From assembly GCF_000422845.1 (NCBI RefSeq), contig NZ_KE383931.1, forward strand, positions 174,126-238,125: 64,000 bases of DNA, written 5' to 3'. Numbering within the stretch: position 1 is the first letter of the stretch; every line of letters starts with the position of its first letter. A program made the position numbers and the translations under genes. Of the stretch, positions 36,431 to 46,071 are shown one piece after another. Under the pieces are notes generated by a model that searched no databases, was not told where the DNA came from, and was given only the letters and a program-made list of their open reading frames with translations. Source of the DNA: Oceanobacter kriegii DSM 6294. Lineage in GTDB: Bacteria > Pseudomonadota > Gammaproteobacteria > Pseudomonadales > Oceanobacteraceae.

Positions 36431-39400
36431 TTATTTCGCCGCGCGGGTATAAACCTGCAACCACTTCTGCGGTGGTACCCACTGGCTTATCGCCGTCCGA
36501 ACATCCGCCACCGATACGTGCTGCAACGCCTGCTGCCATCGCGAGATCAAGGCCGCACCTTGAGCCTCGCTTGCAGACTGATGCAAGGCCGACCACAACG
36601 CCAGGGGACCTTCATAGCGACGGTACTGGTCAAGCCACTGCACGGACAGAATCGGTTGGGCCTGCGGCAGCAGCATGCGCTGACGATGAAAGTCCAGCAC
36701 CCGCTGTATGTCGGCATCGGTAAACCGATCCGACAAACTTTCCAGCACCTTTTGGCTTTCCAACGCGATTTCATCCAGTCTCTGCGGTGCGGTTTCAAAC
36801 GACAGCGTCACTTTCAATGCCTGACTGTCGCTGTCTGGTTCCAGCGCAAAGCGGGCGCTGTAAATGCCCTGCAGTTCCTGTCGCAGTCGTTGCTTCAATG
36901 CCTTGACCGCCAGTTCCTGCACCACTGGCAGTATCAACTCATTGGTAACCGACCACTGGTACTCGGCTTCGCCCAATCCCTGATACTCGGCGCGGTGTTC
37001 AGCCTTGCCAGTCAGCTGCAACTGCTGCTTGCCATCCACCTGGCGTACTTGCGGAGACTGCCGCAGAGTAGCCCGGTTGGCATTCGCTGCCGTATTGTCG
37101 CTGTTAAGAGCATTCGCGCTGGAAGGCAGTGCCTCAACACCGTCCATACAGCTTGCTATGGCCTGTTGCAGTTCTGACACGCGAGACTGAGGCACCCGAA
37201 TCAACCACTGCACCGGTTGCTGCATTTGTTGGCGATACAAGGCATCCAGCTGCTCTCGCTTGATCTTCGACCAATCGATATCAACCCGGAACGGTCGTTT
37301 TCCAAGCTGAGCATCGGTGATGCGTTGTTTGTTGGTCCGCTTCGCGTCATCTGCACCCTGCTGGCGGGCTTGCTTCTCAATATTGGCGGTCTTTTGGCTG
37401 TATTGATCGCTGATAAACGCCATCGCTTCGTCATTCAGCGCGCCCTGCTTGCGCCATTGCTGGATCAGGCACATGCCGTTCAGCAGCCCCTGGGTGTCGT
37501 TACCAAAGGCCTGTTCATCCGACAGGTTCAGATCCAACGACAACTGTCGGGCCGACTGGTCGATACTCCAGTGTACGCCGTGGCGTTTTTTCCAATCCGT
37601 AAACTGCCACTCGCTCCAGCCCGGCAGACCGCTTTGTTCACCCAGCTGCATCGCCAACTGCCGCAGTTGCACCTGATCGGCGGCGCGCTGAACGTCCTCT
37701 GGCTGGTTACCGTTTTCAATCACTGAGCCATAACCCGCCGCGGAAGCGCCGCGTACTTGCAACTGGGACAGCTCGGGGGAACCGCTGCCCGCCTCTCGAT
37801 CAGCAAACCCTTGACCCACAGGCCCTTTACCCACAGGCACAGTCACAACCACCGCAGAATCCCCATTGCCCAGCGCCCACTGCTGAATGGCCGTGCCGAG
37901 AGTCCTGGTATTTGTCGCACTAGCTGCGCTGCCTGAGATATTCGCTGAGCTGCCGGACTGCTGCTGTTTGGATGCCTCGACGACCAGATCGGACAAATCC
38001 AGCTCTACCGGTGCTTCCAGCTGATGTTCTGGCTTAAGCGGAGCCTGAGCTGGCTGTTGGTCCGTGATCGCAATCTGTTTATCCAACGCGATCAGCTGCG
38101 AATCATCCAGCTTCTCGGCATCAATACCCTCGACGTAAAAGAAACGGTCAGCGCTGCTTAACCAGTGTTGCGACAGCCATTGGTTGACGTCATCCGCGGT
38201 CATGGCAGACAGTACGGCTTCCAGCTCGGCAAAATACTGCACCGGCTCTGTGCGTTCATCATGGTCAATCAGCGCGTTCACTATCCGATCCTGCCACTGG
38301 GCGGCATCGGGCTCCGATGGATGGTTTTTCAGTTTGGTGGCAAGGGCCAGAGTTTCTGAAATCTCCTTGTTGATGTACTCCGGCTGAATACCAAACTGCT
38401 GCAAGCGGGCAACTTCAGTTCGCAACCGCTGCAATAAGCGGGCAACGTTTTGCTCATTGGCTGGCAGGGCATCATTGATGGAGCGCACCACAAAACCAAC
38501 CACCTGGGTATTACCATCCAGCTCCGAGCGCGTCATGCTGATGAAAGCGTCGTCCAGCGCATCGTTCTGTCGGTACAGTTGCGCTCGCAATGCCTTGCGC
38601 AGCACATACTCGATCATGCGTTGCTTCACATCGCCCCGCTCACTCGATTTGCCCAGCGGCAAACGCACGCCATCGACCACACGCAGGGCGGATTGACGTT
38701 CAATGGTGCCCAGCGTCAGTCGAGGCTGCACTGGTATCTGACGCCAGCTGCGCTGCCAGAAGGGTTCCACCTGATGATCCGCCTCCAGACGCCCGAATGA
38801 TGCCGCCACCAGCGCCTGCTGTTCAGCAATCGGCAAGGCCGAGGTAATCACCAGCGACATGTTATTTGGCTGGTACCAATGCCGATAAAACGCTCGCAAT
38901 TGATCGGCGGTTTGCGCATTGATGCTCTCATAGGTACCGATGGTTGGACGCTGAGCAGTCTGGCTACCGTCACGCACAATGTACTTACGTGCGCGGTTCA
39001 CCCGATCGCGCTTGGGATCGGAACGACGCCATTCGTTCAGCACCACTTGCCGTTCCTGCTGCCAGGCAGCCGGCTGAATAGCAGCCTTGGTGGCGATGTT
39101 GGAAAGCACCGCCAGCGCATGGGTTAACTGGGTACGAATCTGGGCATCGGAACCGGCCAAACGCACGTAAAACTGGGTCAGTTCTTCACGAGTAACCGCA
39201 TTGATTTCCCGGCCGGTCATCCAGCCCAGCTGCTTGAATCTGGCATGCAGCCCTTCGGGGAAATCTTCGGTTTCATGGAACACCATGTGCTCCAGCATGT
39301 GTGCAACACCCAGCTGATCGTCGGCTTCATCCACCGAGCCGGTATGCACTACCAAGCGCACAATCAGTTCGCTGGTGGCTGGTCTGTTTGTCTGTGCCGG

Positions 39401-39718
39401 TGTCTGTGCCGGTGTTTGTTCCTGATGGCTTTCTTCTTTGCTCTGCTGACGCGCTGTGGCTTGCTGCAAATTCTGGCTGGTGTCGACCAGATAGACCGAC
39501 AAACCGTTGTCCAGGGTTTCACTGACAATGCGAGGATCGGGGTCAAAGCGCTGGTGTTTGGCGTCTTGCGATGCCGCGTTTGAATCCTGCTCGGCCTGCC
39601 ACACGGCACAGCCTGACAGGCTCGTTGTCATCACAGTAGACACAACGGCCATAGCAACAAACGCCGTTTTCTTCACAGCACCTTTCAGCGGGGTCTGCCA
39701 GCGATTAACGGAAGTCAT
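36431..39718 (-). CDS. M16-family zinc metalloprotease lipoprotein
   Basis: A 1095-aa protein with a lipobox (TSLSGC, Cys37) and a pitrilysin/insulinase fold. The inverted zinc motif HMLEH lies at residues 140-144 and the third ligand fits Glu222 in QQERQVVLNEW, the usual spacing. RFKQLGWMTGREINAVTREELTQFYVR is the adjacent M16 signature. A second, inactive M16 pair occupies the C-terminal half. A Gln/Thr/Pro linker (about 85-112) interrupts the first domain. It overlaps the TonB receptor gene upstream by 14 nt and is the last gene of the operon. Lipidation suggests a membrane-tethered periplasmic or surface protease. E. coli PqqL and Pectobacterium FusC are known M16 partners of TonB receptors. 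Confidence 0.9.
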   Translation of the reverse strand: MTSVNRWQTPLKGAVKKTAFVAMAVVSTVMTTSLSGCAVWQAEQDSNAASQDAKHQRFDPDPRIVSETLDNGLSVYLVDTSQNLQQATARQQSKEESHQEQTPAQTPAQTNRPATSELIVRLVVHTGSVDEADDQLGVAHMLEHMVFHETEDFPEGLHARFKQLGWMTGREINAVTREELTQFYVRLAGSDAQIRTQLTHALAVLSNIATKAAIQPAAWQQERQVVLNEWRRSDPKRDRVNRARKYIVRDGSQTAQRPTIGTYESINAQTADQLRAFYRHWYQPNNMSLVITSALPIAEQQALVAASFGRLEADHQVEPFWQRSWRQIPVQPRLTLGTIERQSALRVVDGVRLPLGKSSERGDVKQRMIEYVLRKALRAQLYRQNDALDDAFISMTRSELDGNTQVVGFVVRSINDALPANEQNVARLLQRLRTEVARLQQFGIQPEYINKEISETLALATKLKNHPSEPDAAQWQDRIVNALIDHDERTEPVQYFAELEAVLSAMTADDVNQWLSQHWLSSADRFFYVEGIDAEKLDDSQLIALDKQIAITDQQPAQAPLKPEHQLEAPVELDLSDLVVEASKQQQSGSSANISGSAASATNTRTLGTAIQQWALGNGDSAVVVTVPVGKGPVGQGFADREAGSGSPELSQLQVRGASAAGYGSVIENGNQPEDVQRAADQVQLRQLAMQLGEQSGLPGWSEWQFTDWKKRHGVHWSIDQSARQLSLDLNLSDEQAFGNDTQGLLNGMCLIQQWRKQGALNDEAMAFISDQYSQKTANIEKQARQQGADDAKRTNKQRITDAQLGKRPFRVDIDWSKIKREQLDALYRQQMQQPVQWLIRVPQSRVSELQQAIASCMDGVEALPSSANALNSDNTAANANRATLRQSPQVRQVDGKQQLQLTGKAEHRAEYQGLGEAEYQWSVTNELILPVVQELAVKALKQRLRQELQGIYSARFALEPDSDSQALKVTLSFETAPQRLDEIALESQKVLESLSDRFTDADIQRVLDFHRQRMLLPQAQPILSVQWLDQYRRYEGPLALWSALHQSASEAQGAALISRWQQALQHVSVADVRTAISQWVPPQKWLQVYTRAAK

Positions 39719-42587
39719 AGTTCACTCCAAACCAGAATTGACGACCCAGCTCGATACCGGAGTCACCGTCTGCGACGGTGAAGGTACGGCTGTTGAACAG
39801 GTTGTTGATGTCGGTACGCAGGGTCAGCTGATGGTGCTCCCCGTTGAATACCTTCACCGACATGGCGGCGTTAAACAGCCAGCGTTTGGGTACCCGGTAT
39901 TCTTCATACACAGGTATCGCCAGGCTGGTGCCCGCCCCTGAGCCATCGCTATTGGCTATGATTTGAGTGCTTTCGTACTCGCTGCCGGTATCACGCCAGC
40001 TTTTGTAACCGCCCCGGAAAGAGCCAAACAGGCTGGTCATCCAGCGGTCGGACCAGTGGCTGCTCCAGCCAAAGTTCACCGTTAGAGGCTGACCAAATTC
40101 ACTGATAAAGCGCTCCAGCGAATCACGGCTGGTTTCGGTATAAACCCCCTCGCCGTTTTCATCTTCGGTATACAGCGCGACCAGATCGGCTTCATCGGTG
40201 TCTTCCGCTGCGCTGTCGTAGCCACCGTTGTAGCTCTGGGAAATCTGATAGCTGCTGTTGGCCCACAGGCTGTGCTCATCCAACGACAGAGCCCACGACA
40301 CACTGACACGACGATTGAGGCCTTCGCCTTCGTTCACCTGATAACGATAGGTGTAACCATCGGTCGGGTTGTAGTAGTCCTCATCGGAGCGCACCAGCTG
40401 GTCACGCTGCCAACGCTGCACGTATTTGATCGAGTAGTTACCCGCCCAGGTGGCGTGTTTCCAGCCCACCACGACTTCATCGTTGTAGGGCGTTTTAACG
40501 TCTTGATAAACATAACGATCACCGCCGCTACCGGTCGCGGTTTGCCATCCCTGAACGTAGTTGTCACTGTTCAAGGCACGGCTTTCAATGCTGTACGGAG
40601 TTTGTTTCTCGCGAACCTTGTAGGTCAGCAGATTGGAGTCGTAGTAGCGGTTAAAACCGAGGGTGATCAGGCGGTCTTCGTCACCGAACAGGCGATAGCC
40701 AGCACCGATGCGCGGTGCAATGTTGTGGTTGCCAAAAAAGTCGTCGGTTTCGTAGCGTAGCCCCAGGTTCAGGGTCCAGTTGTGCCAGTCGACCGTATCC
40801 GTGATGAAAGCCGCCGCCTTGTTGACCGCCACATTGATGTGTTCAGCGTGGTAAACACGACGTACCTTGAAGTATTGCGGCGAGCTGATGATGGTGGCCT
40901 CATAAGCGGCAATGTGCTCGGCGTTGTTGAAGTCGAGCTCATCGACACCCAGCTGCGCCGCCAGCTCTTCCTCAGTCATCGAACGTTGCAGCTCAATACA
41001 GTCGAGGGTAAAGCCACTGCAGTTCAGGTCCTGAATGCCGTTTTGGGCGTTGCTGTAAACGTAACTGTCGTTGTAGCGCTGGCGTTCCAGTTGCTCATGG
41101 TTCAGCTGCACACCGGCCTGCAACCAGTGCTGACTGTTGCCCCAATGCCAGGACATGTTGGTCAGGTCGAGGTCAAACCCTAGCGTCTGCTGGGTTTTGT
41201 CGATATCGCCATAACCACCCTCGCGGGACAAGCCGGTACCGTCTATCCCCCATTCCTTACCCAACGATTTGATCCACGGCAAATAATGCTGCGGTGCCCG
41301 GCGGGAGTTCTCACTGAGGTTGTAGGCCAGTTTGCTTTTCAGGGTAAAGTCGTCGAATTCCTGCTGCAGCTTCAGGCTGGTGCTGTAACCGCCGCCTTTG
41401 ATGGAGATATCGCTGTCCTTGACGTTGACCAGCAGGTCCTTGCTCTCATAGGGCGATACATTCACCGTCCATTCCAGCTGGTCGACCCACAAATCCTGCT
41501 GCACCAGCTTGAGCATCAGATTGCTGTTTTCGCGGCTGGTCTGTTGCGCCTGATCAAATGACACCTTGGTGATGTCGCTGGTGCTGTGGTTCGCCACCAG
41601 CATCAGCTTGTGGTGGTCGCCGATACGGCCTTCCATATTCAGGCTGTAGGAGCGTTTTTCGTACTCTGGCTCACTGGGCAATTCGACGTCTTCATCGTTC
41701 AGAAAGACGTGATATTCACCCCAGCTACTGTTGTTGGCACGTACGCCAATGCCGTAACGGAATTCGTCGTCCGGCTCGCGAGTGCTGACTTCCACCACGC
41801 CACCGCTGAAGTCGCCGTACTGGGCCGGGATGTTGTTATCAAACACCTCGATGGTTTCGACCAACTGTTCGTTAATGTTGACCGACTGGGCACTGCCAGC
41901 AACGTCGTTGATATTGGCAACATCGCGGTTGTAGGACGCCGGGTCTTGGCGGCTGTTGATGTTCACACCGTCCAGAAAGAATCCGGTTTGCCAGGCCTGA
42001 CCGCCGGAAATGGATACTCGCTTGGCCTTGATTTCACCGGCTTCGTCGGCACTTAGGGTTTCGTCACCCAGCTGCACACCGGGCAATACCGCCAGCAGTT
42101 CGCTGATTTCGCCATTGCCTTTGGGGCTGGCGTCGATCATGGCGCGGTTCATTACATATCGACCGGCAATTTCCGGCACTTCGACGTCCAGCCCGATGTA
42201 TTTGCCGGTGACCACAATTTCATCAAGGGTCTGGATTGGTTGTTCGAGACAGGCGGTCAGTTGGTCCCAGTTCAATTCAAACCGGGCACCAGCCTCGTTT
42301 ATTTCCGGGTCTGAGCCTGTGTCTGGAGCTGCAACCGTGCCTGATTCAGGAACAGCCGCTTCACGGCTTTGGTCAACACAGTCAGACAAGCGTTGGGGAT
42401 CAAGCTGATATTGATCCAACATGGCCAGCAGTTGCTGGCGCACGTCGGTCGGGAATTCAGAGAAGCGGGCCGCTTCAAGAGGAGAAGTGGCCGAATCACC
42501 GCTTGGGTTGTTTTCGGCCTGGGCTGACCAGGCTGCGGTAAGCAGCGTGGCCAGTCCAATCAATCGTAAAATGTTCATGTACTTCAT
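39705..42587 (-). CDS. TonB-dependent outer-membrane receptor
   Basis: A 960-aa receptor with a signal peptide (residues 1-24). An approximately 95-residue acidic extension contains two Cys (70 and 113). Then comes the TonB box LDEIVVTG (about 121-128), a plug domain (to about 275, with SISGGQAWQTGFFLDGVNIN and QYGDFSGGVVEVSTREP) and a large beta-barrel ending GRQFWFGVNYDFR. The barrel strands alternate aromatic and polar residues throughout. Its stop region overlaps the M16 protease gene, so it delivers a substrate that the protease may process. The extension is not a typical STN signalling domain. The substrate is unknown. Confidence 0.92.
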   Translation of the reverse strand: MKYMNILRLIGLATLLTAAWSAQAENNPSGDSATSPLEAARFSEFPTDVRQQLLAMLDQYQLDPQRLSDCVDQSREAAVPESGTVAAPDTGSDPEINEAGARFELNWDQLTACLEQPIQTLDEIVVTGKYIGLDVEVPEIAGRYVMNRAMIDASPKGNGEISELLAVLPGVQLGDETLSADEAGEIKAKRVSISGGQAWQTGFFLDGVNINSRQDPASYNRDVANINDVAGSAQSVNINEQLVETIEVFDNNIPAQYGDFSGGVVEVSTREPDDEFRYGIGVRANNSSWGEYHVFLNDEDVELPSEPEYEKRSYSLNMEGRIGDHHKLMLVANHSTSDITKVSFDQAQQTSRENSNLMLKLVQQDLWVDQLEWTVNVSPYESKDLLVNVKDSDISIKGGGYSTSLKLQQEFDDFTLKSKLAYNLSENSRRAPQHYLPWIKSLGKEWGIDGTGLSREGGYGDIDKTQQTLGFDLDLTNMSWHWGNSQHWLQAGVQLNHEQLERQRYNDSYVYSNAQNGIQDLNCSGFTLDCIELQRSMTEEELAAQLGVDELDFNNAEHIAAYEATIISSPQYFKVRRVYHAEHINVAVNKAAAFITDTVDWHNWTLNLGLRYETDDFFGNHNIAPRIGAGYRLFGDEDRLITLGFNRYYDSNLLTYKVREKQTPYSIESRALNSDNYVQGWQTATGSGGDRYVYQDVKTPYNDEVVVGWKHATWAGNYSIKYVQRWQRDQLVRSDEDYYNPTDGYTYRYQVNEGEGLNRRVSVSWALSLDEHSLWANSSYQISQSYNGGYDSAAEDTDEADLVALYTEDENGEGVYTETSRDSLERFISEFGQPLTVNFGWSSHWSDRWMTSLFGSFRGGYKSWRDTGSEYESTQIIANSDGSGAGTSLAIPVYEEYRVPKRWLFNAAMSVKVFNGEHHQLTLRTDINNLFNSRTFTVADGDSGIELGRQFWFGVNYDFR

Positions 42588-42646
42588 GGTGGGATTCAGA
42601 ACCTTGATTGATGGCCCGCTTGTTCATGCGGGCCGGTTAAGCCCGA

Positions 42647-45595
42647 TCAGGAACCGGGAATCAGTGGGTAAACGTCTTGAGGGTTGTTGATGCCGTCGCC
42701 GTCATCGTCGGCGTCCAGCACCAGACCTTCAGCGCTGTCATCCACAATCTCTACGTTTGGAAGGAAGAAGTTCGGGTAGCCATCCAGATCGGTGTCCACA
42801 GCCGCAATGGTTTGCGCCGGGAACTGGTCGCGAATTGCTTCGGCCTTGGCAATGATTTGCAACAGGGCTTCGGTTTCGGTGGTGGAATGAATGGCATCCA
42901 CTGCCAGTGAGGCAGCGGTGTCATAAAGGCCCGCGTTGGCAAGAGAGTCGACCAGATTCTCGAACGCTTCCAGCTTGGCGCCGTCGGCAAAACCAGAGGC
43001 CTGGGTAATCAGGCTGCCATAAAGCTGTTGCAAACGGTCGTCGGTATTCTGAATGGTGGTTTGATACTCGGCAGAATCGGCAACACCGGCCAGATACTGA
43101 ACGCCAAGGCGGTAGTCGCGGAGTGCCATCCAGCTGGAAGAAGCGTCCAGCGATGTTACTTCACCATCTACGATGGCGTTGATGATGTCGTTCAGCTGAT
43201 CCAGTTGACCTTCTTCATCCAGTGACTCTTCGCCAACCAGGGCATCGACGCTATCCATTGCCAGACCATAGGCGGTTCTGGCTTCGCTCAGATTACCGAC
43301 CGCCAGGTGGGCGTTGGCAATTTGCAACAGCGACTGGGCGTAGGTTTCAGTAGCATCGTAGTCGTATTCATCAGATTCGCTGGTTTGCAGCTCGGCAATG
43401 ATGTTGTTGGCAATCTCAGCGTTGGCAGCTACCTGGTCCGAATTGCCGGCGTCGTTCCACAACAGCATCAGGTATTCAATTGATTCCAGCGCCTTGCTGT
43501 AGCTGTAGGTATCGCCACTGGACGGCAGCAACGTGTTGGCCGCCAGCGTCTGGCACTGGGCAAGGTCATCCTGATAAGCAGCGCTATCGGCCTGCTGTTG
43601 ATTGATCAGCCATGCCACACGACCACAACCTGTGCTGCCAATAAGGTCAGTAACACTGGTGCTATTCAGGCTGGTGTAGTCATCGGATTGCACCAGGGTC
43701 AGCGCGTATTCCAGCAAAGCAAGAGATGCTTCGTGGTCGCCCTGATAATTCAGAATGGCTGCCGCACCAATGTTGAACTTATTGGTCGCCGTACCGAATT
43801 CCACAGCAGCCTGACGCAGTTTGTCCAGACGAGTTGAGCTGGTAAATACCTCGGAGTAGTAGGCTTCCGGGGCAGCCATAACCGCTGCTTGTTCTTCACC
43901 ACTGGCAATACGAGCGGCAATGCCATAGCTGAAGATATAACGATAGGCGTTGAACAAGCTCGAGTGTGATTTACCTGAATCCAGCAGGATGTTCAGTGGT
44001 ACGTTGCCGGTTTGAGTACCGTCGTCCTCAAACGCCACAAGCTCTGGGTACAGAGCTGCAAACAAACCCGCCATTTGGTGCAAGCCGGTTGGAGAGCCAG
44101 CCAGGGTTGATTCGGCATTGGCATCGGCTTCAAAGGTGTATGTGTCGTCGTAATTAACCGCGCTGTAGTAAGCCGTGGTTTTGGCCAACCACTCACTCGC
44201 TTTCTCTAGATCCGCAGCGGTATTCGCTGGCAGGGATGACAAGTAGTAGTACGTCGCTACATAGCCGGAATACGTCGCTTTGTAGATTTCATAGCGGTCA
44301 TAACGGGAGGTTGAGCGGTAGCCAGCATCAGATGCCATATCGCCCAACACACCAATGTACTCCACCAACAGATCGTGGTTGGCATCGGTTGTGTCAGCCA
44401 GATAATTTTCCAGCAAGGTCGCAACGTAGCTTTCCATGGCAATAACCAGATAGCGCCGAGTTCTAGACGATTCTTCGTCAGCACCACCCAGCTGATCATA
44501 GTAGCCAAGAATAACGTCCAGCAGCGCCTGAGCCTCGGTATCCGCGCCCGCTTCGTTGTAATCGCGGATAACGCCCATCAAGGAAGACGCAACAGAACTC
44601 GACATATTGGCAACGCCGTTGCCACTGATGTACTGGTTATACGCGGCGGTTGCCATTTCACGCGCATCATTGGCCTGCTCGAACTCCTCAATCGAGTTCA
44701 GGGCCTGACCAATCGCACGGTAAGCGTCGCCCTGGGTTTTGAGAGACGCAATGTTCTCTTCCACCAGCGCCAGCGCTTCGTCGACATAGCCATTAAGGGC
44801 ATAGCCTTCGGCAATGTTGACGTAAACATCCGCAGCAACCGTGGTGTCGGTGATGGTTTCAGCGTCATCGTCGCCATTCAGCAAAATGCGATTTTCCGCG
44901 GTGCGCAAATGCGATACATCAGAGGCGTAGTAATAGGCACGACGCTGTTCGTTGGTCGCGTAAGACGATTGCAAAGCAATCACTTGCTGCAATACGCCGT
45001 CGTTACCGTCGTCGATTTGCACAGTGAATTCATTCGCCGTCGACGTCACCGACTCCAGCACGTAGTCAAACGATCCGTCGTCGTTGATCGTCAAGGTGCC
45101 CGCCTCAGGGGCCTGTGCGACCGAGTAACTCAGGCTGTCGCCATCAACATCCGAGGCGTCGATTTGACCATTAAGGGTTTCACCGTCGACATCGGCAATG
45201 ATAGATACACTATCAATCACCGGGGCATCATTAACCGCTGCAATGCTGAAGTTCAGCACCGCCGATACCGTCACCTCGCCATCGGTAACATTGACCGTGG
45301 CAGTGTCGTCACCGAACAGGTTGTCCGCAGGGGTATACACAAAGGTGCCATCGGCGTTAACCGAAAGCGTTCCCATCGTGGGTGAGGTTTGGACCGTGTA
45401 GGCCAGGGTATCGCCATCACTGTCGGTGGCCGTCACACTGCCGTTGTAGGCGGTGTCTTCGGTAACCGAAAAGTCATAACTGGTTTGACCAAACACGGGA
45501 CCCGAGTTGCCGCTACTACTGCTGCCACCACAGGCAGACAGCAACACGGCGGCAGAGCACAAGGCTCCGCGCAAGGTTGATTGCTTAAATTGCAT
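42647..45595 (-). CDS. Large surface lipoprotein with cadherin-like and TSP3-like repeats
   Basis: A 982-aa lipoprotein, lipobox LLSAC with Cys22. Two tandem cadherin/VCBS-like domains (about residues 30-120 and 125-205) show ATDSDGDTLAYTVQ, DGTFVYTPADNLFGDDTATV and DASDVDGDSLSYSV, the calcium-binding repeat style. A long helical, TPR-like region (about 210-920) has AARIASGEEQAAVMAAPEAYYSEVF-type helices. The C-terminus carries DTDLDGYPN and DADDDGDGINNPQDVYP, TSP3-like calcium motifs. It precedes the TonB receptor by 59 nt on the same strand. It probably captures or presents a substrate for the receptor. No exact family is recognised. Confidence 0.85.
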   Translation of the reverse strand: MQFKQSTLRGALCSAAVLLSACGGSSSSGNSGPVFGQTSYDFSVTEDTAYNGSVTATDSDGDTLAYTVQTSPTMGTLSVNADGTFVYTPADNLFGDDTATVNVTDGEVTVSAVLNFSIAAVNDAPVIDSVSIIADVDGETLNGQIDASDVDGDSLSYSVAQAPEAGTLTINDDGSFDYVLESVTSTANEFTVQIDDGNDGVLQQVIALQSSYATNEQRRAYYYASDVSHLRTAENRILLNGDDDAETITDTTVAADVYVNIAEGYALNGYVDEALALVEENIASLKTQGDAYRAIGQALNSIEEFEQANDAREMATAAYNQYISGNGVANMSSSVASSLMGVIRDYNEAGADTEAQALLDVILGYYDQLGGADEESSRTRRYLVIAMESYVATLLENYLADTTDANHDLLVEYIGVLGDMASDAGYRSTSRYDRYEIYKATYSGYVATYYYLSSLPANTAADLEKASEWLAKTTAYYSAVNYDDTYTFEADANAESTLAGSPTGLHQMAGLFAALYPELVAFEDDGTQTGNVPLNILLDSGKSHSSLFNAYRYIFSYGIAARIASGEEQAAVMAAPEAYYSEVFTSSTRLDKLRQAAVEFGTATNKFNIGAAAILNYQGDHEASLALLEYALTLVQSDDYTSLNSTSVTDLIGSTGCGRVAWLINQQQADSAAYQDDLAQCQTLAANTLLPSSGDTYSYSKALESIEYLMLLWNDAGNSDQVAANAEIANNIIAELQTSESDEYDYDATETYAQSLLQIANAHLAVGNLSEARTAYGLAMDSVDALVGEESLDEEGQLDQLNDIINAIVDGEVTSLDASSSWMALRDYRLGVQYLAGVADSAEYQTTIQNTDDRLQQLYGSLITQASGFADGAKLEAFENLVDSLANAGLYDTAASLAVDAIHSTTETEALLQIIAKAEAIRDQFPAQTIAAVDTDLDGYPNFFLPNVEIVDDSAEGLVLDADDDGDGINNPQDVYPLIPGS

Positions 45596-45657
45596 TTGTT
45601 TCTCCGCGAGAAATCGCTCTGAATCCCGGCGCGGAGGCTATCACATACGAATATTTT

Positions 45658-45672
45658 TGATAATCGTTATCA
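45658..45672. promoter_or_regulatory. Fur box 1, upstream of the lipoprotein/TonB receptor operon
   Basis: TGATAATCGTTATCA differs from the 15-bp 7-1-7 Fur consensus TGATAATNATTATCA at one position. It sits 63 nt upstream of the lipoprotein start. On the minus strand TTGCTA (-35-like) and AAATAT (-10-like) bracket it with a 17-nt spacer, so Fur binding would block this promoter. Confidence 0.75.
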
Positions 45673-45704
45673 CTAGCAACATTTAATTACGATGGCGCCT
45701 CCAA

Positions 45705-45828
45705 CGCCAATAACGGGCTTTCGGTGGGAACTTCAACCGCAGAAAACGGACTTTCACCCGGATACGCCCGTCGAAGTTTGCCAATAAGAAAATGTCTGGC
45801 CATTGGCACCGAAAGCTTTGAATTGGCG
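45705..45828. repeat. Long two-block inverted repeat in the Fur-box intergenic region
   Basis: CGCCAAT-N5-GCTTTCGGT (45705-45725) is matched by ACCGAAAGC-N5-ATTGGCG (45808-45828): two perfect blocks with identical 5-nt internal offsets. It separates the two Fur boxes. It may be an operator, a hairpin in a leader, or a decayed mobile fragment. The rest of the 45596-46071 region contains no gene. Confidence 0.5.
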
Positions 45829-45935
45829 GGCTTACAGAGCCCTCACGAGCTAACGAAACGCCAGAATAAAAAGACACGCATGACATCCGTATCCCAGAGC
45901 CCTGCTCTTACGACTCATCCGACAAGCGAGTTCCT

Positions 45936-45950
45936 TGATACTGATTATCA
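45936..45950. promoter_or_regulatory. Fur box 2, upstream of the divergent exported protein
   Basis: TGATACTGATTATCA differs from the Fur consensus TGATAATNATTATCA at one position. It lies 122-136 nt before the GTG start of the plus-strand gene at 46072. Together with box 1 it makes a divergent, double Fur-controlled promoter region. Confidence 0.7.
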
Positions 45951-46071
45951 TTTTGTAAATTTTTGAAAGGGTGAAATTGACAGGTTTCACACTGGGCTCA
46001 GAATAGAACCCAAGAGTGCATACGCACTGGCAGCCCTGCGAACCGAGGGGCAACTTATCAAGGACGTTTAC

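Noticed and set aside
45705-45828. Integron attC site
   Set aside because: Lacks the GTTRRRY/RYYYAAC core sites, and no integrase or cassette array is nearby.
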